A stretch of 58,142 nucleotides of DNA, from assembly GCF_003363435.1 (NCBI RefSeq), contig NZ_QRCT01000032.1, forward strand, positions 1 to 58,142. Direction: 5' to 3'. The notes below the pieces were generated by a model. The model saw only the letters and a list, made by a program, of their open reading frames with translations, was not told the DNA's origin and did no database searches. The stretch is from Anaerosacchariphilus polymeriproducens. Its GTDB lineage: Bacteria > Bacillota > Clostridia > Lachnospirales > Lachnospiraceae. Of the stretch, positions 8,824 to 18,302 are shown one piece after another. The position numbers were made by a program, and so were the translations under genes. How positions within the stretch are numbered: the first letter of the stretch is position 1; the number at the start of each line of letters is the position of its first letter.

Positions 8824-9603
8824 TTACTTTCTCTTTTTTACAAACCCTGTAGGAGACATTGAAGTATATTTTTTAAATACATTACAAAAATGCTTATAGT
8901 CTCCAAATCCTGTCATATCTGATATCTCATAGATCCTATATTTACCAGAATTTAATAATTTAATTGCCTGTTGCACACGATACCCATTTAACAAATATAA
9001 AAATGAATGTTTTGTTACTTCTTTAAACTTACGGCTTAAAAAACTGCTGCTTACACCAAGCTCGTCCGAGATCGACTCAACACTAATTCGATCGGCATAG
9101 CTTTCTTGGATTTTTTGAATGGCTTTTGCTACATAACCACTCTCAGACTTATCCAGCTGCATATAATAATTAAAGTCGAGACGGCGAGATGCTGAACTCA
9201 TGTTTTCAGATACAAATTCCTCTTTCCTATGCTTGTTTAGGTCCGATTGGATTGCCTGTATCGTCTCAATTATCTTTTCTTCATTCACTGGTTTTAATAA
9301 ATATTCGTATGCTTTTAACTGAATGGCTCTTTTGGCGTACTCAAATTCCGCATAACTCGTTAAAAACAGGCTTTTAAATTCTACCTGTTCCATTGCCTGA
9401 CGAATCATTTCAATCCCATCCATTTTGAGCATCTTAATATCAGTAATTACAATATCCGGTTCTAATTCAATGATCTTTTGCAACCCTTCTTCACCATCTG
9501 CTGCCTCTCCAACAACAACGCACCCCATACTCAGCCAGTCTATCGTATACACTAATCCTTTACGTATAATATCTTCATCTTCTACTATGATAATTTTCAA
9601 CAT
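8824..9603 (-). CDS. YesN-type response regulator with AraC output domain
   Basis: The N-terminal receiver contains the acidic pair VEDED, the phospho-acceptor IVITDIKMLKMDG, the Thr/Ser and Lys of LTSYAEF and YLLKPV. The C-terminal ~100 residues are an AraC-type double HTH (ISDELGVSSSFLSRKFKEVT; ISDMTGFGDYKHFCNVFKK). I place the start at ATG 9603 because AAGGTGA lies ~7 nt upstream; the alternative GTG at 9612 overlaps that site. The gene overlaps the end of the sensor kinase gene by ~29 bp, indicating coupled translation. It likely regulates the upstream ABC genes. Confidence 0.92.
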   Translation of the reverse strand: MLKIIIVEDEDIIRKGLVYTIDWLSMGCVVVGEAADGEEGLQKIIELEPDIVITDIKMLKMDGIEMIRQAMEQVEFKSLFLTSYAEFEYAKRAIQLKAYEYLLKPVNEEKIIETIQAIQSDLNKHRKEEFVSENMSSASRRLDFNYYMQLDKSESGYVAKAIQKIQESYADRISVESISDELGVSSSFLSRKFKEVTKHSFLYLLNGYRVQQAIKLLNSGKYRIYEISDMTGFGDYKHFCNVFKKYTSMSPTGFVKKRK

Positions 9604-11314
9604 TGATTTCACCTTGACTTTCTTGAAATTTCACTGGCAATAACACTTTTAAACAAGTTCCACATCCCAATTCACTCTCGATTTGTATACCATATCCTTC
9701 CCCATATCGAAGTTGCACTCTGCGATGAATATTGTATAATCCTGAATGATTACTTCTGTTAATGCTTTCGCCAATTATTTTTTGCATTTCTTCTAGGGTT
9801 TCGGGTTTCATACCTGCACCATCATCAAAACATTGCAGAATCAATTTATTATCTTCAATGTATCCATTAACTTCAACAAGAAGATGTTCTTTTCCTTCGA
9901 ACCCATATTTTATCGCATTTTCAATCATTGGTTGAATAATTAGTTTTGGTATTACACATAGCTGTACTTCGGTCGGAATATTTATTATATAATGAAAACG
10001 TTGATTAAATCGATATTTTAAGATGCTCATATAGTTTTCCGTATAAATCAAGTCTTCCTTAATGGTTACCTCTTCCTGTGTATTGCTAATGCTGTAACGT
10101 AACAAAGTAGATAAATTTAGTACCATTTTGCTAGCAGACTCTGCATCTAATTTACACATAAAGCGAATGTTTTCTAAGGTATTAAACAAAAAATGTGGAT
10201 TAAACTGTGATTCCAACTGTTTGTTCTGAGAAAAAGAAACCAATCTGCTCATTTCGTTATTTCTTTCAATCTGTTCCTTTAGACTATCTATCATCAGATT
10301 ATAAGATTCTCCAATAATCTCAAATTCATCATTGCTGGTGATATCAATGTGTGTTTCCAGATTTCCTTCCTTTACTTTCTCCAAGCCTCTAATTATAGTA
10401 TCTAAGTCCTTTGTCTTCTTAATCGCATGACCTTTCGTACTAATTAAAATCGCAAATACCATCATAGCAAAAACAGCTATCAAGCAATATAAGATGCATT
10501 TAAATATTGTAATTTGATTTTTAAGTGGTAAGATTGAATAGATATAAAGCCGGTCACCCAGTATTGAGTTCGAAGTGACATAGAAAATACCCAGGTCATT
10601 AACGATAGTACCATGTGATTTCTCCTTGCTGATATCTACACGCTCCATTTCATCATTAAAACTATGGTTATTTGAAATAAAAACCCAGCCATATTCATCT
10701 GAAACCACAGTTTCCGAGTCCATTTTGCCAATTGCACTTTCAAATTGCCTGCTGTCAATAACAAAAACTGCATAACCTTTAATCACTCCCTCTCGGACAA
10801 TTGCCTTTCCAATTAGCAGTTGCATATCTTTCGATATTTCTTCTTCCACCATCTTCAAAGCGATTTGGTCCGGAGTCCGGTTCATAATGAGAAAGATACC
10901 CCAATTTTTGTTATATTCTCCATTTAGATATTCCGGTACCTGCTTGGTAGCTGTTATGATAGGATTTAACTCCTGGTCAAATATGTAAAGACTCCCTTTT
11001 CGGTCTAGTTCATTCGAAATACTATATATTTTTTGAAATATCTTGACCCGTTCTTGTTTTTCTAAATCTCCCCCCAGTAATTTATTATTGGCCTCTAACT
11101 GGTTTAGTATATTACTGTAAGCAGTTACAGTCGTTACCAGGTCTTCTGAAATCGTAGAATTATCATTTTTACTTATCTTTTGGATAGAATAGCGCCAAAC
11201 TCCCCAAAAAGCGCATAATCCCACCAGCGTAATAAGTACAACAGGAATAATGGCATAAACTAAAAGCATTTTCCTAATATCATCCTTAAAATAACTATGC
11301 TTTTCTCTTTTCAT
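9575..11314 (-). CDS. YesM-type sensor histidine kinase
   Basis: A 579-aa membrane kinase: TM1 about residues 17-40, a large extracytoplasmic sensor region, TM2 about 275-295, a HAMP domain (ELVKEGNLETHIDI-like stretch near 315-330), then a His_kinase domain with QFNPHFLFNTLENIRFM (phospho-His) and an ATPase core with IQPMIENAIKYGFEG (N box) and DDGAGM (G1 box). It pairs with the AraC-type regulator that overlaps its 3' end and is encoded 37 bp after the permease gene, so it probably senses the transported solute or the loaded binding protein. Confidence 0.93.
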   Translation of the reverse strand: MKREKHSYFKDDIRKMLLVYAIIPVVLITLVGLCAFWGVWRYSIQKISKNDNSTISEDLVTTVTAYSNILNQLEANNKLLGGDLEKQERVKIFQKIYSISNELDRKGSLYIFDQELNPIITATKQVPEYLNGEYNKNWGIFLIMNRTPDQIALKMVEEEISKDMQLLIGKAIVREGVIKGYAVFVIDSRQFESAIGKMDSETVVSDEYGWVFISNNHSFNDEMERVDISKEKSHGTIVNDLGIFYVTSNSILGDRLYIYSILPLKNQITIFKCILYCLIAVFAMMVFAILISTKGHAIKKTKDLDTIIRGLEKVKEGNLETHIDITSNDEFEIIGESYNLMIDSLKEQIERNNEMSRLVSFSQNKQLESQFNPHFLFNTLENIRFMCKLDAESASKMVLNLSTLLRYSISNTQEEVTIKEDLIYTENYMSILKYRFNQRFHYIINIPTEVQLCVIPKLIIQPMIENAIKYGFEGKEHLLVEVNGYIEDNKLILQCFDDGAGMKPETLEEMQKIIGESINRSNHSGLYNIHRRVQLRYGEGYGIQIESELGCGTCLKVLLPVKFQESQGEINVENYHSRR

Positions 11315-11351
11315 ACCATTATTCCTCCATCTTAACGCGATTCATTCTGTT

Positions 11352-13010
11352 TTAAATGCTTATTTCCTTTTTACCACTAATCTTAAAAAATATCAATAAC
11401 GATATTATTGTGGTCAACGTCAGAATGCTGGCTAAAGCCGCTGCTGTACCATAACTTGCCCGGATAACTTCGGTATAGATTGCAACAGACATGGTCTTGG
11501 TATTTCCTGTATATAAGATGACGGAAGCACTTAATTCATTGATTATGGTAATCCAGCTCAGGATAGCACCTGACATTACACCTGGAAGCATCATGACCGC
11601 TGTAACTTTAAAGAAAGTTTTAAGTGGTGAATCTCCGAGACTAATTCCTGCCTCTTCCATACTCGGGCTGATCTGATATAAAATAGCCGCACTAGATCGC
11701 AATGTATAAGGAAGACGTCTAACTACAAAAGCAATAATCATTATCACAGCTGTTCCGCTCAATAACATTGGTTTTTTATTAAATGCAAGAAGCAGGGTGA
11801 TACCCAATACAGAACCCGGTATAATATATGGGAACATGGTAATAGAGTCAATTATGTTTGTAAGCCAGCTTTTCTTTCTTGTCGTTATATATGCAATAAA
11901 CATGGCCAATAAAATAATACTAATAATTGCAATTAATCCAAATTTATAGGTATTAAGAATCGGTTTCCCCAAGTCCCCAAAAATAGACTGATAGCTCTTC
12001 AAAGAGAAACCTTTCGCAAACATAGATCCTTTTGTTACTTTAAAGGAAGTGTAAATCACTGTAACTTGTGGAATGATAGATAAAAACACTACTATAAATA
12101 TACCTATATGTAATAATATATTTTTACCTCCTCGTAAGCGCTTTGCCTGTATTGGCCGAAGAGAACTCATCGTAAAGGATTTCTTATTGACCACATATTT
12201 TTGTGCCAGGAACATGATTCCTGTGATAATAACTAAAATTACTGCTAAAGCTGCTGCAAAATTAGCCTTTCCGCCTAGCTCACTGATGAATTCATTATAA
12301 ATAAGTACAGGCATTACCGTGTAGCCCTCTCCAATTAACATTGGTGTACCAAAGTCTGCAAGAGCATTCATGAACACCAATAAAGATCCAGCCAAAATAG
12401 TCGGTGTAATCAGCGGTAAAATAATCGTAGCTACTTTTCGAACTGAACTGCAGCCGAGACTTTCTGCTGCTTCACCCAGTGATGCATCTACTTTTTTCAA
12501 TGCACCTTTGGTATACAAATAGATGTAAGGATATAACTTCAAGGTCAGGACTAATAAGATACCTCCAAATCCATATACGGAAGGAGTCTCAATTCCAAAA
12601 GTACTGGCAAAAAATTTAGTAATCACTCCACTTCTTCCACCTAATACAATCCAAGAATACGCTCCAATAAAAGGAGGTGACAGCATGGAAAGAATAATTA
12701 ATATATCAATAAGGCCTTTGCATTTCACCTTATAAACTGTGGTAAAATATGCAAGTGGGGCACCGATCCCAACAGCCAGTATCGTGGTACACGTCGTTAC
12801 TAAAAAACTGTGCCATAAAGTTCTATAATAATATTTCTTCTGAAAAAATTTCAAAAAGTTATTCATTGTAAACGTTTGTGTATCTGCATCTTTAAATCCA
12901 TTCGCAAATAAAGAAAATAATGGATATACTAGAAACAGTGCAAATACAATTACAATTACTAGCGTAATGACAAACCAAAAATCAACCTTAAAGTGTTTCT
13001 TTTTTTCCAT
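11352..13010 (-). CDS. ABC transporter permease, two fused permease domains (FbpB/AfuB-like)
   Basis: A 552-aa protein with about 12 membrane helices and two binding-protein-dependent permease domains. Each half carries an EAA loop: AAESLGCSSVRKVATIILPL (about 180-200) and EAGISLGDSPLKTFFKVTAV (about 455-475). This fused form is typical of the ferric-iron, 2-aminoethylphosphonate and hexose-phosphate importers. The start is 2 bp after the ATPase stop, so the three transporter parts are co-translated. Confidence 0.93.
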   Translation of the reverse strand: MEKKKHFKVDFWFVITLVIVIVFALFLVYPLFSLFANGFKDADTQTFTMNNFLKFFQKKYYYRTLWHSFLVTTCTTILAVGIGAPLAYFTTVYKVKCKGLIDILIILSMLSPPFIGAYSWIVLGGRSGVITKFFASTFGIETPSVYGFGGILLVLTLKLYPYIYLYTKGALKKVDASLGEAAESLGCSSVRKVATIILPLITPTILAGSLLVFMNALADFGTPMLIGEGYTVMPVLIYNEFISELGGKANFAAALAVILVIITGIMFLAQKYVVNKKSFTMSSLRPIQAKRLRGGKNILLHIGIFIVVFLSIIPQVTVIYTSFKVTKGSMFAKGFSLKSYQSIFGDLGKPILNTYKFGLIAIISIILLAMFIAYITTRKKSWLTNIIDSITMFPYIIPGSVLGITLLLAFNKKPMLLSGTAVIMIIAFVVRRLPYTLRSSAAILYQISPSMEEAGISLGDSPLKTFFKVTAVMMLPGVMSGAILSWITIINELSASVILYTGNTKTMSVAIYTEVIRASYGTAAALASILTLTTIISLLIFFKISGKKEISI

Positions 13011-13012
13011 AA

Positions 13013-14128
13013 TTAATCACATCCTTTAATCAAACTTTTTTGCCCATCTTCCGTAAAAACATTTATTTTGTACGCATTTGGTTTTAATGATAACATTTCA
13101 CCTGCTTCATATGTTTTCGTTGACTGGCCCAAATCCTGAGAGTATTCAATGGATGGCTGATTTGGAATTATCATAGAATCGGAAAAATCCAATTCATAAT
13201 TGGTATGTTTCCCAAGAAAGGTGCGATTTTTAATCTTTACTTTCAGACCATCATTAGCAATCGAGAATTCTTCCGGACGAACGGAAATGATTACTTTCAT
13301 ACCCGCCTTACAATCCTGACTCAAATTGTCTAGTAAAATTTTATATCCGTTTGTAAATTCTACATAAGTACTATTACTGTCTCTTCCAACTTTTCCATAG
13401 AATAAGTTAGAATGGCCAATGAAGGTTGATACAAAGACATTATTTGGCCTTGCATAGATTTCTTCAGGGGTACCCACTTGCTGAATCACCCCTTGATTCA
13501 TAACAGCAATTCGATCGGAGATTGCAAGTGCTTCTTCCTGATCATGCGTTACATAGACTGTTGTGATACCAACTTTTTTTTGTGCATCACGAATCGCACT
13601 TCTCATTTCCACTCGTAACTTTGCATCTAAATTGGAAAGTGGTTCATCCATTAAAAGTACACTTGGATGAATTACAATCGCTCTGGCCAAAGCAACTCTT
13701 TGCTGCTGACCACCTGATAATTTTTCGGGTAGACGATCCTGGTAATCACTAATTTTTACGGTTTCTAATATTTCATCAACTTTTTTCTTCATCTCAGCTT
13801 TGGGAATTTTTCTTATCTTCAGTCCATATTCAACATTCTGGCGTACTGTTAAGTGTGGGAATATAGCATAATTCTGAAAAACCATTCCAATATTTCTCTT
13901 ATGTGCAGAGATATTGTTAATTATCATATCATCAAATTTTATTTCTCCACCTTCAATACTGTTAAAACCAGCAATCATACGTAGCAGTGTTGTTTTACCG
14001 CAACCAGAAGGTCCTAAAAGGGTAAAGAATTCTCCGTTTTTGATCTGCACAGATAAATTTGGAATAATGGTCAATTCTCCATACTTTTTAACTACATTTC
14101 CAATATTTATAGAATTACTCATAGTCAA
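13013..14128 (-). CDS. ABC transporter ATPase (FbpC/PotA type)
   Basis: A 371-aa ATPase with Walker A LGPSGCGKTTLL (about 37-48), Q-loop MVFQNYAIFPHLTV, signature KLSGGQQQRVALARA, Walker B VLLMDEPLSNLDAKLR, and the H-loop YVTHDQEEA. The last ~120 residues form a TOBE-type regulatory domain (VIISVRPEEF). It energises the fused permease encoded next. Confidence 0.95.
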   Translation of the reverse strand: MTMSNSINIGNVVKKYGELTIIPNLSVQIKNGEFFTLLGPSGCGKTTLLRMIAGFNSIEGGEIKFDDMIINNISAHKRNIGMVFQNYAIFPHLTVRQNVEYGLKIRKIPKAEMKKKVDEILETVKISDYQDRLPEKLSGGQQQRVALARAIVIHPSVLLMDEPLSNLDAKLRVEMRSAIRDAQKKVGITTVYVTHDQEEALAISDRIAVMNQGVIQQVGTPEEIYARPNNVFVSTFIGHSNLFYGKVGRDSNSTYVEFTNGYKILLDNLSQDCKAGMKVIISVRPEEFSIANDGLKVKIKNRTFLGKHTNYELDFSDSMIIPNQPSIEYSQDLGQSTKTYEAGEMLSLKPNAYKINVFTEDGQKSLIKGCD

Positions 14129-14174
14129 TTTCTCCTTTTTTGTGTCATTGCATCGGGGGATTTTTTTAAGAGTT

Positions 14175-14201
14175 CAGGCCCACAACAGAGTTGTGGGCCT
14201 G
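14175..14201 (-). promoter_or_regulatory. Intercistronic hairpin between binding-protein and ATPase genes
   Basis: A GC-rich 11-bp inverted repeat (CAGGCCCACAAC with GTTGTGGGCCTG, 4-nt loop) lies in the 112-bp gap after the binding-protein gene. No U tract follows on the minus strand, so it is more likely a 3' mRNA-stabilising or partial termination structure that keeps binding protein more abundant than the membrane parts. Confidence 0.65.
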
Positions 14202-14240
14202 CCCCTAATTCTGTTTACTCTAAGTATCTAAGAGAATGAA

Positions 14241-15311
14241 TTAATAGCTGGTAAAAATATCATTAAATTTCCCTAACCATTCTTCTTTCTTTTCATTCAC
14301 AACTGTTTCTTCATCTGTAATGATGTTCATTTTTTCTTTTGGTAATAAATAGCTTGGGGTTGCTACGTCAGTTCTTACAGAACGGCGATTTAATTGTTCT
14401 ACAATAATAGTCTGTGCTTCTTTTCCAGTAACAAAATCAATGAATTTTTTTGCATTTTCCATATTTTTTGCACCTTTAATAATATAAACACCATCTGGTT
14501 TGGAGATAACACCTTCTTTCATGTAGATCAATTTAACCGGAGCACCATCTGCAACATATTTAGCCCCACCTTCTTCAAAGGTCAAACCTACTGTATATTC
14601 TCCATCTGCTACACCCTTGTAAACTGCTGAAGATCCACTAAGTAATTTTCCACCTAAATTCTCACAAAACTTATTAACAAAATCCCATCCTGCTTCCGGA
14701 TCACCTTTCCCCATTGCATAGAGCATATTGATTAGATGTTCATACGAAGATGAAGATTTGGAAGGATCACAGTGTGCAATTTTTCCCTTTAATTCAGGAT
14801 TCAATAAATCTTCATACCCATTGATCTCAATATCTCCGATCAGATCTGTATTCACCATAATAACACTTGGTATATCTGTAAATCTGGTAAGACTGCCTTC
14901 TACATTCTTCATGTTTTCCTGTACAAATTTTTCATTCACTGACTGATATGCTTCAAATAAATCTGCCTGAGGTTTCATTGTAGAAATGGAACCTCCCCAG
15001 AAGATATCCCCCAAAGGATTGCTTTGTTCTGATTCTACTCTTTTCAAAAGTTCACCGGTGCCTGCTGCAATAACTTCAACTTTGATACCTGTCTGTGATT
15101 CAAATTCACTTACCAACGGATTAATGAATTCCAATGGATGTGGACAATATATGACAAGATCATCTGTAGCTTTTTTCGTTTTTTCCGCCCCTTCTGTTTC
15201 TTTTGTTGTTTCAGATGTTTTTGCTTCTTTCGTTTCTTCTTTTTTGCTGCCACAGGCTGCAAGCGACATCGCCATACATAGTACCAAACAGATTGATATA
15301 AGTTTTTTCAT
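14241..15311 (-). CDS. ABC transporter substrate-binding lipoprotein (FbpA/AfuA/PhnS class)
   Basis: A 356-aa secreted binding protein. The signal ends at a lipobox (AMSLAACGSK), followed by a Lys/Glu/Thr linker and a family-1-like periplasmic-binding fold starting DDLVIYCPHPLEF. The segment DPSKSSSSYEHLINMLYAMG resembles the ligand-binding region of the hexose-phosphate (AfuA) and aminoethylphosphonate binders; I see no clear Tyr-Tyr iron site. It is the first gene of the operon, which ends with a HAD phosphatase, favouring an organophosphate ligand. Ferric iron cannot be excluded. Confidence 0.85.
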   Translation of the reverse strand: MKKLISICLVLCMAMSLAACGSKKEETKEAKTSETTKETEGAEKTKKATDDLVIYCPHPLEFINPLVSEFESQTGIKVEVIAAGTGELLKRVESEQSNPLGDIFWGGSISTMKPQADLFEAYQSVNEKFVQENMKNVEGSLTRFTDIPSVIMVNTDLIGDIEINGYEDLLNPELKGKIAHCDPSKSSSSYEHLINMLYAMGKGDPEAGWDFVNKFCENLGGKLLSGSSAVYKGVADGEYTVGLTFEEGGAKYVADGAPVKLIYMKEGVISKPDGVYIIKGAKNMENAKKFIDFVTGKEAQTIIVEQLNRRSVRTDVATPSYLLPKEKMNIITDEETVVNEKKEEWLGKFNDIFTSY

Positions 15312-15389
15312 TTAAAATCCTCCCTTTTGCTTTTTGTTTTTTGTTTGTATGGTAATTTTATCTTGTATTCTTGGTTTTATAAACCTATA

Positions 15390-15415
15390 TTTAGACATTT
15401 TTATCGCAAAAAATG
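15390..15415 (-). promoter_or_regulatory. Conserved motif upstream of the ABC operon (candidate operator)
   Basis: TTTAGACAT-N-TTTATCGCAAAAA lies ~80 bp upstream of the binding-protein gene and recurs almost unchanged at 19840-19864. Its position just upstream of a transporter gene controlled by a linked YesMN pair fits a response-regulator site. Which protein binds is inference. Confidence 0.4.
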
Positions 15416-15445
15416 AACTAATGCAATATATTTTATGCATTAGTT
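15416..15445. repeat. Inverted repeat next to the candidate operator
   Basis: A perfect 9-bp inverted repeat, AACTAATGC (15416-15424) and GCATTAGTT (15437-15445), abuts the conserved motif. It may be part of the regulatory region of the ABC operon. The rest of the ~450-bp gap to 15,770 holds only the terminator listed below. Confidence 0.4.
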
Positions 15446-15650
15446 ACATATAATTCACTTTTTATGCATCATAATTTGCAAAAATATAGAATTAGTAAAA
15501 ACATTATGCGTAGTTAAAATGTTGGAAAGATTACAATTAAAATAAAGTAGAGCCAATAGGCTTTGTGTCGAAATTTATAAGTATTATATAATGTCAAAGC
15601 CCAAACACCTACATTTTCTTCAAATTATAAGCGTTTTAAATATAATAAAA

Positions 15651-15691
15651 AAAGTTTTCTCATTCCGTAAATTACAGGATAAGAAAACTTT
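15651..15691 (-). terminator. Intrinsic terminator of the HemN-like gene
   Basis: AAAGTTTTCT (15651-15660) pairs with AGAAAACTTT (15682-15691), with further pairing of ATTCC and GGAT inside. On the minus strand it is followed by a run of seven T. It is related to the hairpin at 7808-7855. Confidence 0.75.
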
Positions 15692-15771
15692 GTTTCTGTC
15701 ACATTCTTCTAATACCCTCTGAAAAGGATAAATAATCTCAGAAAGTGAGATACATAACTTTTATAATTGTC

Positions 15772-17031
15772 TTAATGTATTATTAATTCATCTGGGAATG
15801 CATTATTCTTCATAAGTGACCACATTTGATCAATATATAACAACGTATAAAAATGCTCAAAATAATGATAATAATAAGACCCTTTTGTAGTCATAGAATA
15901 CCTTTCATTCTCTTTTTTTATGAAACCAAACATTCTTGCAATTAACAATTCCAATCCATAATATTTAAGAAGCTTCTTGTTAAAAAATTTATTAAAATCT
16001 CCCTCATATAATTTCATGGTATAAAAAGTCCAAAATAAATAATATACCATGCGCTGTCTAAGAGTAAATTTTATAGCCAAAGAAGTTGGTAAAGTTTTTC
16101 CGCTGATCCTTTCTATATATTCATTTACATCAAAAGTATTAATTTTAAACTGCTCTTTTAAAAGAGTCGTTGCAGAACATCCAAAACCCAAAAAGTTTTC
16201 TCGTGTCATCGAAGAATATCGTGCTTTCCCATTTTTTGAAAAAGTCCAGATCGAATCCCTCTCATAACCCTTTTCATTACAGTATGAAACAATTTTAAAA
16301 AGAAGTCTTTTTTTATCCTGATTACTCATTAAAGAAAATGTATGACTAGTAAATGAAAAATCTATGAATGGATAAATGGCAACATGATTTGCTTGATTGT
16401 TAAATGCTATTTCAATATCCTTCTTTATATGTTCAAACGTCTGTCCTGGCAATGCAAAAATAAAGTCCATTGAAACCGTTTCAAATGCAACTTCTTTTAA
16501 TGCCTGAAACATACTTTCATATTCTACACTGCTTCTTCCAAGTAATTCTAAAAATTCTGATTGAAAAGATTGAATTCCAATACTTATTTTAGTAATTCCT
16601 GATGCTTTTAACGTCTTTAAGTTTTCCACTGTAACGTCATTTGGATGAAGTTCTAAGCCAATACCTTCTGTTATAATGAAATTTTCTTTTATTTTAGTAA
16701 CTATCAGTCTTATGTCTTCTATGAGAAGCGCTGGTGTTCCCCCACCAAAATATAAGCTTGTAACCTCTTTTTTCTCCTTTTTTCTCATATGTCCAACCAT
16801 TTCAATTTCTTTTAATAGTGCCTTAACATATAATTTTGCATCATCCTTATTATATACTACTTTACAATAGGGACAAAACGTACATATTTTCCTACAGAAA
16901 GGAATATGTACATACAACCCTAGATTATCTGTATCTTCATATTCAAGTACGCTGTCATATGTATTAGAAAAGTAAAACGGTTTAAATGAACGAGTAAGCC
17001 ATATTCTAGCAAATGAAGTAAGTTTACTCAT
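15772..17031 (-). CDS. HemN-like radical SAM protein
   Basis: A 419-aa member of the coproporphyrinogen III oxidase-like radical SAM family. YVHIPFCRKICTFCPYC holds the C-x3-C-x2-C cluster motif (about residues 40-56), preceded by the Tyr-x-His-Ile-Pro-Phe hallmark, and SLYFGGGTPALL is the SAM-binding glycine motif. The C-terminal ~150 residues are a HemN_C-like helical domain. No haem genes are adjacent, so true HemN, HemW-like chaperone or haem-degrading functions stay open. A deleted paralogue lies at 7893-7988. Confidence 0.85.
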   Translation of the reverse strand: MSKLTSFARIWLTRSFKPFYFSNTYDSVLEYEDTDNLGLYVHIPFCRKICTFCPYCKVVYNKDDAKLYVKALLKEIEMVGHMRKKEKKEVTSLYFGGGTPALLIEDIRLIVTKIKENFIITEGIGLELHPNDVTVENLKTLKASGITKISIGIQSFQSEFLELLGRSSVEYESMFQALKEVAFETVSMDFIFALPGQTFEHIKKDIEIAFNNQANHVAIYPFIDFSFTSHTFSLMSNQDKKRLLFKIVSYCNEKGYERDSIWTFSKNGKARYSSMTRENFLGFGCSATTLLKEQFKINTFDVNEYIERISGKTLPTSLAIKFTLRQRMVYYLFWTFYTMKLYEGDFNKFFNKKLLKYYGLELLIARMFGFIKKENERYSMTTKGSYYYHYFEHFYTLLYIDQMWSLMKNNAFPDELIIH

Positions 17032-17094
17032 TTGTTAATCCTTTCAGTATTTATATTTTCTTTTATAAAGATTACTTTTTTGTATTATATTATT

Positions 17095-17289
17095 TTACAT
17101 AATTTCTCTTCTTTCTGGAATAATCACTGCTGCTATGATATACGCTAAAACTCCACTACCACCTGCAAAACAAAAAATTACCCATGCCAATCGTACTAAC
17201 GTAGGATCGATAGCAAAATATTCTCCTATTCCTCCACATACTCCTAAAATTTTTTTATTTGTATCTGATTTGTATAATCTTTTATCCAT
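17095..17289 (-). CDS. PspC-domain membrane protein
   Basis: A 64-aa protein consisting almost only of a PspC domain: KKILGVCGGIGEYFAIDPTLVRLAWVIF, then a membrane helix (AGGSGVLAYIIAAVIIPE). PspC proteins sit in the cytoplasmic membrane and take part in envelope-stress responses. It is a single gene here, 63 bp downstream of the HemN-like gene. Confidence 0.9.
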   Translation of the reverse strand: MDKRLYKSDTNKKILGVCGGIGEYFAIDPTLVRLAWVIFCFAGGSGVLAYIIAAVIIPERREIM

Positions 17290-17450
17290 TTTTTAATTCC
17301 TTTCCATACTACAATTTTATAATAATTATAGTCAAATGAGAGGTATCCTTTAGTCCCAACTTTTTTCATTTGTTGGTTACATTTTCCACCATCTTTAGTT
17401 ATTTTGTTTTATACTCAAATTATAACCTAAAAGAAAAGATAATAGAAGGC

Positions 17451-17483
17451 GAAATTGTCGAATTTTATCGACAATTTCTTTTT
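17451..17483 (+). terminator. Hairpin with T tract on the plus strand
   Basis: GAAATTGTCGA pairs with TCGACAATTTC (17451-17478) and TTTTT follows on the plus strand. No plus-strand gene lies to its left, and on the minus strand no T run follows, so it does not obviously end the lipoprotein gene. It could end an unannotated transcript. Confidence 0.4.
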
Positions 17484-17530
17484 AGATTATTATAAAAAAT
17501 TTTAGTATCTTCAGTACAAAAGACATCAAC

Positions 17531-18136
17531 TTATTCTTTCATTAAAGTAAAATTATTATCCGAACCAGATGAAATATCTAATTCTTTTCCTTGGTTTTTC
17601 AACTCATAAGAAAATGTAGTAGAGCCACTTGTTCCTGTTAGTTTTATTGTTTTGTCATTAATGCTATAACTCTGAATGGAAATTAATTCAAGTGTTCCAT
17701 CTTTCGAAAATACATATTTTACATTATTTTTATCGTCAACATATATTCCATCAAATGTATCTTTTCCTAATATACCATCGTTCCCACTTTTATAAATTAC
17801 ATAATTGTTACTATTTTTTACCTCACTGCCCTCATAGATGTCTAATTTATATTTATTATCAGATTGTTCAACTATATATTGAGTTTTCATATTATGATCT
17901 TTTTCATTTTCTAAATTCAAAAATTTAATTTGACCATCTGACATTAGATTATATTTGTAATAAGTGCACATTTGTAAAGTATCATCTTCAAAAATCAATT
18001 TATCAATACCTGTCATAGAAGAGTCCTTGAATACATATGTTCCTTCAAGTTCATCTCTCGTTTTGTTTACATCCCCACACCCCCCTATAAAAAGTAATGT
18101 AAACGTAATTAACAAACTTATAATTCTTCTTTTCAT
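17531..18136 (-). CDS. Putative lipoprotein of unknown function
   Basis: Start chosen at ATG 18136 because AAGGGGGA lies ~7 nt upstream; a longer frame reaches 18157 but lacks a ribosome site. The N-terminus MKRRIISLLITFTLLFIGGC is a signal peptide with lipobox FIGGC. The mature part has two similar beta-rich halves (GTYVFKDSSMTGIDKLIFEDD and GIYVDDKNNVKYVFSKDG), suggesting an internal repeat. Role unknown. Confidence 0.7.
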   Translation of the reverse strand: MKRRIISLLITFTLLFIGGCGDVNKTRDELEGTYVFKDSSMTGIDKLIFEDDTLQMCTYYKYNLMSDGQIKFLNLENEKDHNMKTQYIVEQSDNKYKLDIYEGSEVKNSNNYVIYKSGNDGILGKDTFDGIYVDDKNNVKYVFSKDGTLELISIQSYSINDKTIKLTGTSGSTTFSYELKNQGKELDISSGSDNNFTLMKE

Positions 18137-18302
18137 AATTATCCCCCTTGTTATCAATTATATTTTCCACAGACAGATTTCTATTTGCCAAATCTTGACT
18201 ATAGTATAACCTAATTTTTCCAGGCTAACAACCGATACTAACTACCAAATATCTGATTTTTTCTTAGATTCTTTGCTACTTTCCATCCTTTTTCATCAAT
18301 CA

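Noticed and set aside
14241-15311. Firm assignment of the ABC importer as ferric-iron specific
   Set aside because: The characteristic Tyr-Tyr iron site was not evident and the linked phosphatase argues for another ligand.
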